Assembly (NCBI GenBank): GCA_964498605.1 | Contig: CAZCHK010000018.1 | Coordinates: forward strand, 1 to 38,106 | Direction of reading: 5' to 3' | Source of the DNA: JBGQAS01 sp964498605 | GTDB taxonomy: Bacteria; Chloroflexota; Anaerolineae; Anaerolineales; Anaerolineaceae | Length of the DNA stretch: 38,106 nucleotides | The notes under the pieces: model-generated | Databases searched by the model: none | What the model was told of the DNA's origin: nothing | What the model saw: only the letters and a program-made list of their open reading frames with translations | In this document: in pieces, positions 1 to 6,592 of the stretch | Layout: the number at the start of each line of letters is the position of its first letter | Numbering within the stretch: position 1 is the first letter of the stretch | Translations under genes and position numbers: made by a program

Positions 1-19
1 AAGCCAACCACAAAGGCCG
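1..19. repeat. Terminal overlap, left copy (matches 38088-38106)
   Basis: The first 19 bases match the last 19 bases of the window at 18 of 19 positions; the difference is C at 18 against T at 38105. When the ends are joined here, the split gene has 411 nt including stop, exactly 137 codons, and the mismatch is a codon third position (ACG or, probably, ACA, both Thr). This is what a circular or circularly permuted phage genome would give. The mismatch could be strain variation in the sampled population. A coincidental cut inside two similar genes is possible but less likely given the gene order. Confidence 0.7.
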
Positions 20-332
20 TGAAGGACCAGGTTGTATTGGCATCGTCCGGGAAGACAATGGAATAGGTCGTGCTGGCTCGCGTGGTCAGATCGTACAGAA
101 GGCCACCACTGGCGTTCTTGTGGGTTGCTGCTGCGGGATCGTACTCGATCTCCAGGCTGATCTCGCCAGTGCGCAGGATCGTTGCGACGACTTCTTCCCA
201 TGCCTCGGTAGAGTCATGACTGGTCACATCCTCAACATCGAGCGAAATACCAGGCCCGCCGATAGATTTCACCTGGGCGATTGGTGTCGCTCCTCTCAGC
301 AACTGGGTTCCGTAAGCACCATATTTCGACAT
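1..332 (-). CDS. Tail tube-like protein, short paralogue (N-terminal 110 residues; continues at 38106-38009)
   Basis: This is the N-terminal part of a probable major tail (tube) protein. It starts at ATG 332 and runs off the left edge; the C-terminus lies at the other end of the window, giving 136 residues in all. Residues from about 17 on align closely with the C-terminal half of the neighbouring protein at 343-1089: both carry AQVKSIGGPG, SLDVEDVT, AWEEVVATI and YDPAAATH. The role is inferred from that repeat structure and from position between head-tail completion genes and the tail chaperone gene, where siphoviruses keep the tube gene. Which of the two paralogues is the main tube subunit cannot be told from sequence. 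Confidence 0.75.
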   Translation of the reverse strand, partial: MSKYGAYGTQLLRGATPIAQVKSIGGPGISLDVEDVTSHDSTEAWEEVVATILRTGEISLEIEYDPAAATHKNASGGLLYDLTTRASTTYSIVFPDDANTTWSFTAFVVG

Positions 333-342
333 TTTTTACTCC

Positions 343-1089
343 TTATGCAAGCGTTGGCTTGCCTGTGATCTTGATCCCCACGTTGGCCATTAACGCGCCG
401 TCAACCGGGGCATCAGGTTCAAAATTGATGACCTTGCCTTCAAACGACCATGCGGTCGTGTCTGGGAAGGTTAAAACGAAAAAGCCGGGTTTCCGGTTCT
501 CGATGTAATCCAGGATCCCTGCCGTGGCTGAATGCGTAGCTGCCGCGGGGTCATAGACGATCTCCAGGCTTACCTCACCCGTGCGGACGATCGTCGCGAC
601 CACCTCTTCCCATGCGTCTTCACTGTCATGAGTGGTCACATCCTCAACATCCAGCGATAAACCGGGTCCGCCGATGGACTTCACCTGGGCAATGTCAGCG
701 CTGGCCACACCAGCCGTCGTGTTGTTTGAAGAGGTGTCTTCGGTGATCCCTGTGCATGTGTCGTTCTCGACACTGATGTTCAGGGTGGCATCATTTGCCG
801 CAGCGATCAGCCTGGTAAGCTTCACATACGGCCCGCTGCCTCCAACGGCAAACTTCGCCGTTAGGTTTGCCACCAGTGCCAGTGCCGTGCGGATCTTTTG
901 CGCGATCGTGTCCGCAACGTCGTTCTCCAGAACCGCTACCTTGGTCGTGATCGGTGAGCCGGTCATACCGGCCGCCGTGACGATCACATCCGCATCACCG
1001 CTGCCCGTCACTGTTCCAACAACGACCGCGGTTTCCACCTGGCGGGTACCGATCGATAACTTGGTTCCATAAGCTGATTGTTTTCCCAT
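343..1089 (-). CDS. Tail tube-like protein, long paralogue with inserted domain
   Basis: This 248-residue protein is a second tube-like copy just upstream of the short one. Residues 1-15 (MGKQSAYGTKL...) match the short copy's N-terminus and residues from about 133 match the rest of it. Between them lies an extra domain of about 115 residues rich in Thr, Val and Ala (GSGDADVIVTAAGM, then NDATLNISVENDTC). I recall similar Thr/Val-rich modules appended to other phage structural proteins, from memory and unverified. The copy with the insert could be the main tube subunit with a surface decoration, or a minor subunit. A Shine-Dalgarno-like AAGGAA precedes ATG 1089. Tail placement is firm; the division of labour is unknown. 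Confidence 0.72.
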   Translation of the reverse strand: MGKQSAYGTKLSIGTRQVETAVVVGTVTGSGDADVIVTAAGMTGSPITTKVAVLENDVADTIAQKIRTALALVANLTAKFAVGGSGPYVKLTRLIAAANDATLNISVENDTCTGITEDTSSNNTTAGVASADIAQVKSIGGPGLSLDVEDVTTHDSEDAWEEVVATIVRTGEVSLEIVYDPAAATHSATAGILDYIENRKPGFFVLTFPDTTAWSFEGKVINFEPDAPVDGALMANVGIKITGKPTLA

Positions 1090-1101
1090 GGATATTCCTT
1101 T

Positions 1102-1446
1102 CTACAGCGTGATCACGCCGAATTTCACCAGGGCAGAATCTGCTTCAAGATAGATCTTCCCGTCCGACTGCATCCATCCCTGCTGTTGTAGTGGACCCAC
1201 GATCCGGATCGCACCAGCCGCGATGGATTCAGCGGTGATATCTTTGGTGCGCCCAAAAGCGTCTGCCACTGAAGTTAACGTGAAGGTGTGCGCGCTTGAG
1301 TCCGTGTTCTGGATCACCAGGAGGTCGTTGCCGGAAGCCACGAACTGCTCCTTATCGGCAACAATGGCCGCCGTCATGGTCAGCGCAGATCCCGCGTGTG
1401 AATATGAACCGGGTACTGCTGTTTTAGTCAGAGTCTGTCTTGCCAT
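1102..1446 (-). CDS. Small structural protein of the neck/tail module, unknown
   Basis: This 114-residue protein has no enzyme motif I recognise. It is rich in beta-forming residues and alanine (LTMTAAIVADKEQF, LLVIQNTDSSAHTFTLT), as in small virion proteins. ATG 1446 is chosen because AAAGGAG lies 7-8 bases upstream; the frame also opens at a TTG at 1464, but that would place the same Shine-Dalgarno inside the gene. It overlaps the end of the upstream zinc-finger-like gene by 23 nt, so the two are probably translationally coupled. Its place between the tail terminator-like gene and the tail tube suggests a neck or tail component, or a small decoration protein. Function unassigned. Confidence 0.6.
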   Translation of the reverse strand: MARQTLTKTAVPGSYSHAGSALTMTAAIVADKEQFVASGNDLLVIQNTDSSAHTFTLTSVADAFGRTKDITAESIAAGAIRIVGPLQQQGWMQSDGKIYLEADSALVKFGVITL

Positions 1447-1645
1447 CGTTTGGCTCCTTTTCAAAATCCAGCGCCTGCGCCAATTCCACCTCAGGCTTCT
1501 TGCGGTGGATCTCGCGCTGGTGCCGGTTCATCAGGTTCAGGTCGTCCGCGCAGTCGAACGCGCAATGCAGACACTTGTAGTAAACATGTCCGCTGGATCG
1601 AACGATCACGAAATCCTGGTTGTTCTTTTCTTTTTCTTTTGTCAT
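1424..1645 (-). CDS. Small C2H2 zinc-finger-like protein in the tail module
   Basis: This charged 73-residue protein carries one C2H2-like motif: CLHC, then 13 residues, then H-x4-H (HQREIH). Spacing fits a classical zinc finger, and flanking Lys/Arg/Glu would suit nucleic acid or protein contact. It lies between the DUF3168-like tail completion gene and a small structural gene, sharing its first base with the end of the former. A C2H2 finger is unusual in a tail operon. It may be a non-virion regulator riding in the late operon or a small assembly factor. The motif is clear; the function is unknown. Confidence 0.6.
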   Translation of the reverse strand: MTKEKEKNNQDFVIVRSSGHVYYKCLHCAFDCADDLNLMNRHQREIHRKKPEVELAQALDFEKEPNDGKTDSD

Positions 1646-2046
1646 TACGCCTCCTCAGCGTGCCAAATTAGCGCCGTATGGACTATGTGCTGCAGTGGGA
1701 CCTCCGGGTTGTAGAGGTCGTATGGTTCATCCATAAAAACCGGCCCAACCTTGACCGGATTGCGACTGCCCATGTATCCCGCAAAACCATCCAGCACGCG
1801 CAGGATCTCGCGGCTCACCGTTTTCACCTGGCTGTACTTATCAGACCAGCAATCGATCTGGAATCGGCTCACAACCAGGCCGCTCACGCCGGAATGTGTG
1901 TAGCTCCGACTTCCACCCTGCACATGCTGATAGGTCAGGCAGGGCATCTGTTTTCCGCTCGGCAGCGGTGCGTGAAAGACCCGCTTGTCAACCGTGCTGA
2001 TGTTGGTGATCAAAAACTCGCGTAGTGCCTGTTCGATCTCGATCAT
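1645..2046 (-). CDS. Tail terminator / tail completion protein (DUF3168-like)
   Basis: This 133-residue protein resembles the DUF3168 family, whose members (lambda gpU / SPP1 gp17 type) cap the siphovirus tail tube and join it to the head connector. Seen here: an N-terminal helix (IEIEQALREFL), then PLPSGKQMPCLTYQ, where the family usually has a Pro-Tyr-hydrophobic stretch, then beta-rich segments and a C-terminal strand ending LIWHAEEA. It overlaps the upstream HK97 gp10-like gene by 4 nt. Position directly after that gene and before the tube supports the call. Assignment rests on pattern and position, not on catalytic residues. Confidence 0.75.
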   Translation of the reverse strand: MIEIEQALREFLITNISTVDKRVFHAPLPSGKQMPCLTYQHVQGGSRSYTHSGVSGLVVSRFQIDCWSDKYSQVKTVSREILRVLDGFAGYMGSRNPVKVGPVFMDEPYDLYNPEVPLQHIVHTALIWHAEEA

Positions 2047-2519
2047 GCGCCCTCAATGGCTTTCTTGATCTGCGTTCCAATCGCTGCATTGACCTCATCC
2101 TTGTTCTGCTCCAACGCGGGACGCAGGTACGGCCTGGCTGGCATGTGGACAATGCCCGTCGTAACCCATTCACCATCCGAAGTCTGGAATACCAGCGCTT
2201 TGGCAGTCACCGGTTGGATCACCCCGCCCAGCTCATGGATCGCGCCGTAGACCACGCTGGGTCCAACGGCTGCTACGGCTTTCTTGTCTGATTTCTCGAT
2301 GATCTCCGAGCGTATGCTTCCCGCCAACCCGGCGCTGTTCGATGACTTGCTGCTGAACGTGGAGTTCACGTTGGCACGGGCGTATCCTTCAACGACCGTT
2401 GCCCCGGCCAGAGCTGCATTTTCCAGCGCTTCAGCTCGAACCGCCTTGCTCAGCTTTTTCAGTCTCGCGGTAAATTCCTCGAGGTTGGCAACATGCGCAG
2501 ATACACGGAGTCCGCTCAT
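2043..2519 (-). CDS. HK97 gp10-like neck/tail-completion protein
   Basis: This 158-residue protein has the hallmarks of the HK97 gp10 family: an N-terminal basic helical region (LKKLSKAVRAEALENAALAGA), a glycine-bearing turn (YGAIHELGG), and the family's C-terminal signature HMPARPYLRPAL followed by a helix. Members help complete the head-tail junction. Its start overlaps the upstream gene by 4 nt and its stop overlaps the downstream DUF3168-like gene by 4 nt, so the connector genes form a tightly coupled translational chain. Length is normal. Confidence is high for family and moderate for exact role. Confidence 0.85.
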   Translation of the reverse strand: MSGLRVSAHVANLEEFTARLKKLSKAVRAEALENAALAGATVVEGYARANVNSTFSSKSSNSAGLAGSIRSEIIEKSDKKAVAAVGPSVVYGAIHELGGVIQPVTAKALVFQTSDGEWVTTGIVHMPARPYLRPALEQNKDEVNAAIGTQIKKAIEGA

Positions 2520-2893
2520 CGAGCCCTCTTCAATGCCACTCGCATCCCGCTTGGTCCATCCTGCAGCGGACTCATCACTTCGAAAGGAAGAGGTGGATCC
2601 TGCTCCTCGCCAAAACGGGAAATGATGCTCACCTTGTCCCCGGTGGAGATCAGTGTTCCATGCGGGAGCCTTAATGTGGCATCGTAAATAACCAGCTCAA
2701 TGTCGGATCCTCGCCGGTAGCTGCCCTGGCGCAGATCCAATCCGCAGATCTGGCTTCCTCCCCAGGTGATCTCGTCAGATCCCGCGCCGTATGCGTCTTC
2801 TGTCGCCAGGCGCCGCCCGATCTTGCACACATCGTTCATGTGGGCTTCCTGGGTATCGCGCATGCGGCTCAGATCAGTGGTTGAGAATGTCAT
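2516..2893 (-). CDS. Head closure / head-tail joining protein
   Basis: This 125-residue beta-rich protein sits where siphoviruses encode the head closure (SPP1 gp16-like) protein, between the connector adaptor and the gp10-like protein. It opens with a helical segment and continues with an OB-like strand pattern (ELVIYDATLRLP, TGDKVSIISRFG, PFEVMSPLQDG). It overlaps its upstream neighbour by 4 nt and its downstream one by 4 nt. The product would plug the portal and offer the surface to which the tail attaches. Assigned mainly by position, size and fold pattern. Confidence 0.7.
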   Translation of the reverse strand: MTFSTTDLSRMRDTQEAHMNDVCKIGRRLATEDAYGAGSDEITWGGSQICGLDLRQGSYRRGSDIELVIYDATLRLPHGTLISTGDKVSIISRFGEEQDPPLPFEVMSPLQDGPSGMRVALKRAR

Positions 2894-3300
2894 ACTTCCT
2901 CTTCCTGATTCTCAAGCGGGGATTTGACCAGCTGCGTATGGCGCATGGCTCGGCGGGCGCGGTATTTTCTTGCCATTTGCGAGGCATGCTCGTATGTCTG
3001 CGAGCGGCTGTAGCTCCCGCCATCTGCTTGAAAATCAAAATCGTCCGCTCTCACGGAGGCTTTTTCATCCCAGATGTCAGCGGCAGCGGCATTCATGTCA
3101 TATGTCGGGATCCAGTCCTCGTTCGCTGTCGGGGTTGGCGGCTGGGTCGAGTAGTCCATATAGGTTGGATCGATCCCGTTGGCATCCATCAGCGGATAAC
3201 GTTCGATGGCAGCCTGAATATCCTCGTCGGTATAGGTTGCCTCGGTCGGTTCGTTGACCATCTTTCTCAGTTGTGCGATCTGCGCAGCTGTTGCTGTCAT
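2890..3300 (-). CDS. Head-tail connector/adaptor protein (gp6/gp15-like)
   Basis: This 136-residue, mostly helical acidic protein starts with LRKMVNEPTEATYTDEDI, a pattern typical of connector adaptors of the HK97 gp6 / SPP1 gp15 type that bind under the portal. A middle Pro/Thr-rich linker (STQPPTPTANED) precedes a second helical half with a basic stretch (MARKYRARRAMRH). The start ATG 3300 follows GCGAGGAAAAA, a good Shine-Dalgarno. A structured untranslated stretch of about 145 nt lies just upstream, so this gene and the connectors after it may be set apart from the capsid genes in expression. Confidence 0.72.
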   Translation of the reverse strand: MTATAAQIAQLRKMVNEPTEATYTDEDIQAAIERYPLMDANGIDPTYMDYSTQPPTPTANEDWIPTYDMNAAAADIWDEKASVRADDFDFQADGGSYSRSQTYEHASQMARKYRARRAMRHTQLVKSPLENQEEEV

Positions 3301-3318
3301 TTTTTCCTCGCTTTGGTT

Positions 3319-3431
3319 GCCGGGGGACCTATTTCATGGATCCCCCGGCGTGCATCACGTGTCTGCCGGATACTTAGCGCTCAACGGGTCTCCAGGGGAG
3401 ATCTATCCGTCATTTACACGGCGACGCTAAG
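3319..3431 (-). other. Structured RNA spacer between capsid and connector genes
   Basis: This gene-free stretch (3301-3445) folds well on the minus-strand transcript. A 9-bp perfect stem pairs 3319-3327 with 3341-3349 (GCCGGGGGA / TCCCCCGGC). A nested structure pairs 3373-3379 with 3425-3431 (CTTAGCG / CGCTAAG), 3384-3387 with 3407-3410 and 3389-3393 with 3397-3401. No U-run follows the GC-rich stem, which ends about 18 nt before the connector start codon, so it is not a standard terminator. It could damp read-through, serve as a processing site, or protect mRNA ends so that capsid and connector yields differ. Confidence 0.55.
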
Positions 3432-3445
3432 CTCAGTTCCACCAG

Positions 3446-3850
3446 CTACTCCAGGCGGATATACTCAACGAACAGCTTGCCGGACAGTCCGACTGAAGTT
3501 GCCGATCCTGTGAATGTCAGGTACTCGGTTGCCTCCCAAATGACTGTCTGCTCGGCCTCGTTCACCGGGACCTGGACACCAAAGAACAGCTTGCCACCAA
3601 CCGTTGCCTCGATCATGTCAAAGGTCGAGAGAACATCGGTTCCTTTGGTTGCGGCTGTGGCGCCAATACCAACATCCAGGTTCGCTGCTCCGGTTGAGCC
3701 GGTTTCAAAATAAGCGTAAGCCCGAACAATCCCCAGGCGCACGCCTTCCGGGTTATAGATGGCTCCAATGCCACCATTTGCGGTGGATGCCACACCCGTG
3801 ATGTCGATGGTTAAAAATCCACGACCCTCTTGTTCAACTTCTACGGTCAT
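3446..3850 (-). CDS. Probable capsid decoration or head accessory protein
   Basis: This 134-residue protein is beta-rich, glycine/alanine-rich and free of cysteine (VGIGATAATKGTDVL, LSGKLFVEYIRLE). Its place two genes after the major capsid gene and before the connectors is where head decoration or cement proteins are often found. ATG 3850 has AAAGAGAG about 7 nt upstream. It ends just before the structured spacer at 3319-3431. I do not recognise a named family; decoration is inferred from position and composition. Confidence 0.6.
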   Translation of the reverse strand: MTVEVEQEGRGFLTIDITGVASTANGGIGAIYNPEGVRLGIVRAYAYFETGSTGAANLDVGIGATAATKGTDVLSTFDMIEATVGGKLFFGVQVPVNEAEQTVIWEATEYLTFTGSATSVGLSGKLFVEYIRLE

Positions 3851-3911
3851 TTTTATGCTCTCTTTCCTGGGCGTGGATCTTTCGACCCACGCCCGCTAAT
3901 TATTCATCCGC

Positions 3912-4859
3912 CTACGCGGCGGCACTCGCTGCAAACAGACCGGCGTTCCCACCTCCGGTGATCGTGCCGTTGTTCAGGTAGAGGATCCCGCGGTCGTTTC
4001 CGTCCCAGTCCGTTGCGCCGATCAAAGCACAGTCCTTCAAAAGCACCCGCTTATTGGCAGGATCAAATCCCGCTGCCACGGCAAATGCCTGAGTCATGGC
4101 TGTTGAAGACAGGTTGAGGAAAATGCAATCTTTGAAGGTCAGATCACGATCCAGCCCGGAATTTCCAAGCAGTTCCACAAAGATCGCTCCAGCATGTCCG
4201 GCGTACATGCGAAATGTGCAGTGCTCGAACAGGTTGCGCGCTGCTCCGCCAGTGGCTGCCACAACCAATCCTGCCATACCGGTTCCATCGCTGATCGTGT
4301 CAATACCGATGGTGCAGTGAATAAAGCGATTTTCACTTCCACCGTTGAGCAACAAGCTTGCTCCACCATCGATCGCCTGGGTGGCATGTCCACCTCCAGC
4401 GAAATGAACGTTGTCAAAAACGTTACGAGGGCCGGTCACACTCACACACACCAGGCTGTGCACATCATCCTGCCCCTGCCAGAAGATTACATTACGGATC
4501 AGGCATCCCTTCGCTGAAAGCGTGAAGAACGGGGATAGATCCGTGGCATTGCAGACGATGCGGGCACGTTGAGAAACATGGGTTGGCGCGCACAGGCCGA
4601 TCAGGTGCGTGTAATCCTTGTTCCAGTTCACAGCGGCAGTTTCCAGAACCGCGGTGTCGCCTCCGATGACCAGCACGGTGTCGTGCCGATCGCCGGTGCA
4701 TTTTGCCAAAGCGGCAGAGATGGTCAGCAACGGAAACTCGAATTTCTCTCCGGTGTTGCTGTCACTGCCGTTGACCGGATCCACGACGAACACTTTACTG
4801 TTCTTGCCTCGTGGAATGTCGGTCAGATAAACTTCAGGACTTTTCGGAAAAAGGCTCAT
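3912..4859 (-). CDS. Right-handed beta-helix (pectate-lyase-like fold) protein in the head module
   Basis: This 315-residue protein shows the short repeating strands of a parallel beta-helix: RNVIFWQGQD, NVFDNVHFAG, NRFIHCTIGI, NLFEHCTFRM, LTFKDCIFLN, VLLKDCALIG, about one turn per 20-30 residues. The N-terminus (KVFVVDPVNGSDSNTG...FPLLTISAAL) is typical of polysaccharide-binding or -cleaving beta-helix proteins of the pectate-lyase / DUF1565-type superfamily. GGAGG lies before ATG 4859. Unusually it follows the major capsid gene directly, not the tail fibres. It may be a head fibre or surface decoration binding glycans. No obvious acidic catalytic cluster can be assigned, so enzymatic activity is not claimed. 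Confidence 0.7.
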   Translation of the reverse strand: MSLFPKSPEVYLTDIPRGKNSKVFVVDPVNGSDSNTGEKFEFPLLTISAALAKCTGDRHDTVLVIGGDTAVLETAAVNWNKDYTHLIGLCAPTHVSQRARIVCNATDLSPFFTLSAKGCLIRNVIFWQGQDDVHSLVCVSVTGPRNVFDNVHFAGGGHATQAIDGGASLLLNGGSENRFIHCTIGIDTISDGTGMAGLVVAATGGAARNLFEHCTFRMYAGHAGAIFVELLGNSGLDRDLTFKDCIFLNLSSTAMTQAFAVAAGFDPANKRVLLKDCALIGATDWDGNDRGILYLNNGTITGGGNAGLFAASAAA

Positions 4860-4869
4860 GATTTGCCTC

Positions 4870-5838
4870 CTATGCAGTCAAGAATGCGAACGGGCAGCGT
4901 GTGGCTGCAGTGGTATTGATCCGGTTGATCGGATTTGGCAGCGCGAAGCCCAGGCGGACAGTGGCGCGTAAAGCGACCATGTCCTGCTGCGCCAGGTTGT
5001 AGACGATGGTCCCGGCGTTGTCCTGGATCACGGCCTGGTCGAGCACCTTGTAGGTGACGTCCTGACGGATGCGGTAGACAAGCTGGTCCCATTGCCCGGT
5101 GTGGAGCAGATAAGTGGAGCTGATGGCTCCGTTGCGCGGGAATTCGATCGGAGAACCATCCAGCTGATAGCCTCCGCCTTCCTGCATGGAGCGGGTGAAG
5201 ATCAACCCGCCGTTGGAATCGCGCACATTGCGCAGTTTCCGGCGGATGGACATGTGCCCGATGTGTCCGGTGGCCATGAAGCCGTCTTCCTCGATCAATC
5301 CGATCACGCCTGCGGCTGCCGCACCACTTTCGCCCATCAGGGCTTCGTACATGTCAGCATAACCAGCCAGGCTGATCACGTGGCTCGCGGCTGTGGCCAG
5401 CGCAACAAGTCCTGCAGCTCCGAGGTTGGTCGTCCAGGTTGCCCAGATGCTGGTGCCATAGAGCACCATCTCATCGATCACTTTACCGATGGCTTCCTGG
5501 ATCTGAGGCTTCACTTCAGCCCAGATGTCGTAATTTGAGTCATCGAGATAGCTCTGGGGAATGGGGACGATCGCGGCGATCTCTTCAGCGTCGATGTACT
5601 TGTTTTCCCAGTTGACCTCGGTCGTCTGCTTGAGGCCCTTGGGCCCATTGACCGGGTACGCGGTTGCCAGCGCGGACATGACCGGCGTGCGCACCTGTGA
5701 ACTCGACATGTTCGGCAGACGCTTGGCCAGCTTCATCACTGCGCTGGATTCAGGGAGGTGAGCAACGATCTCGTTGCTGACTTCCTGGGGGATCAACGCG
5801 GTTACGTCGGTCCCACTGATGTCGTTGTTGTATGGCAT
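4870..5838 (-). CDS. Major capsid protein, HK97 fold
   Basis: This 322-residue protein forms the head shell. N-terminal IPQEVSNEIVAHLPESSAVMKLAKRLPN resembles the N-arm/E-loop start of the phage capsid family; PQIQEAIGKVIDEMVLYG is the usual spine-helix region, and the C-terminal DMVALRATVRLGFALPNP is characteristic of HK97-like capsids (Arg and aromatic residues near the C-terminus). It starts at ATG 5838 with AAGGAG 6-7 nt upstream, after a separate scaffold gene, so it has no built-in delta domain. The short spacer from the scaffold gene holds two very stable tetraloop hairpins. Confidence 0.92.
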   Translation of the reverse strand: MPYNNDISGTDVTALIPQEVSNEIVAHLPESSAVMKLAKRLPNMSSSQVRTPVMSALATAYPVNGPKGLKQTTEVNWENKYIDAEEIAAIVPIPQSYLDDSNYDIWAEVKPQIQEAIGKVIDEMVLYGTSIWATWTTNLGAAGLVALATAASHVISLAGYADMYEALMGESGAAAAGVIGLIEEDGFMATGHIGHMSIRRKLRNVRDSNGGLIFTRSMQEGGGYQLDGSPIEFPRNGAISSTYLLHTGQWDQLVYRIRQDVTYKVLDQAVIQDNAGTIVYNLAQQDMVALRATVRLGFALPNPINRINTTAATRCPFAFLTA

Positions 5839-5850
5839 GTAAAACTCCTT

Positions 5851-5888
5851 GCCGCTTTCGCGGCTGAATTAGTTCTCGCCGAAGCGAG
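5851..5888 (-). other. Two tetraloop hairpins between scaffold and capsid genes
   Basis: On the minus-strand RNA, 5888-5875 reads CTCGC-UUCG-GCGAG, a stem closed by the very stable C(UUCG)G tetraloop. Next, 5864-5851 reads GCCGC-GAAA-GCGGC, a GNRA tetraloop. They sit between the scaffold stop codon and the capsid Shine-Dalgarno. No U-run follows, so they are not typical terminators. They probably stabilise or separate the capsid mRNA. Confidence 0.6.
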
Positions 5889-5892
5889 TTGA

Positions 5893-6501
5893 TTACCGAC
5901 CCGCCGCTTTTCGGATGAAATCGTTCATCGAGATCTTGTCCGGCGGATTATCTGTGCCATTGCCAGCGTTCCCACGGGTGGATGTCCCGCGGAAAAGCTC
6001 AGGCGCAGCTTTCTTGATCGCTTCCCAATCCGGTTCACCGCTCTTTTTGTAGAGCTGATCAGCTTCCGCCAGCAGGAATGCTGCTTTGGGGTTGACACAG
6101 CCCACCTCTGGACGGATGGCTTCCTCCACAAAAACGGCGCGATTTGTTGCTCTTTCAGCCTTTTCGGCAAGTTCTCCCAGCTGTCTCTCGGCGTCGGAAC
6201 CCTTTTCCAGCTTGCTCTGTGCATCTCGCAGTTGAGCAGCCAGGTTCTTTTTCTCGTCCCTCTCGGACTGCAGAGCCGTCCTCAGACCGGTCACGTGCTC
6301 GTCGACGACTTTTCGCTTTGACTCATCCAGAGTCTTGTAAAAATCATCGAAGGTCGCGATGGATTGGTTCTGGGCGTCGTTCCCGCCCGTACCGGCTTTG
6401 TTTCCGGTATCATTGCCGCCAGAACCGGATCCGCCAGCATTGCCTCCCGCGCCGCTGCCGCCTCCGCCTTCTGGTTTGTAAAAAAAGTTTTTCTTGAACA
6501 T
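5893..6501 (-). CDS. Capsid scaffolding protein
   Basis: This 202-residue acidic protein has a glycine/asparagine-rich flexible N-terminal linker (about residues 10-45), a central coiled coil (roughly 60-130; LQSERDEKKNLAAQLRDAQSKLEKG) and a short basic C-terminus (ISMNDFIRKAAGR) of the type that binds the capsid shell. That layout, placed directly upstream of the capsid gene, is typical of internal scaffolds that guide procapsid assembly and then leave. ATG 6501 is preferred over an upstream in-frame start because GGAG sits about 7 nt before it. No protease motif is seen. Confidence 0.85.
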   Translation of the reverse strand: MFKKNFFYKPEGGGGSGAGGNAGGSGSGGNDTGNKAGTGGNDAQNQSIATFDDFYKTLDESKRKVVDEHVTGLRTALQSERDEKKNLAAQLRDAQSKLEKGSDAERQLGELAEKAERATNRAVFVEEAIRPEVGCVNPKAAFLLAEADQLYKKSGEPDWEAIKKAAPELFRGTSTRGNAGNGTDNPPDKISMNDFIRKAAGR

Positions 6502-6525
6502 CCCGTTCTCCAATCTAGTTTTTTT

Positions 6526-6583
6526 GGCGTCTCGCCTCAACCAGGCATCTCGCCTGGATTTTCACGCCCGGGCATCTCGCCCG
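6526..6583 (-). repeat. Three tandem hairpins sharing a GAGAY loop
   Basis: Between the MuF-like gene and the scaffold gene, three consecutive hairpins occur on the minus-strand RNA: CGGGC-GAGAU-GCCCG (6583-6569), CCAGGC-GAGAU-GCCUGG (6557-6541) and GGC-GAGAC-GCC (6536-6526). The loop is nearly constant while the stems differ by compensated changes, which suggests selection for structure plus loop sequence. A protein-binding or processing element is possible. The plus strand would show loops of RUCUC. Confidence 0.6.
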
Positions 6584-6592
6584 CGCGGTCAA

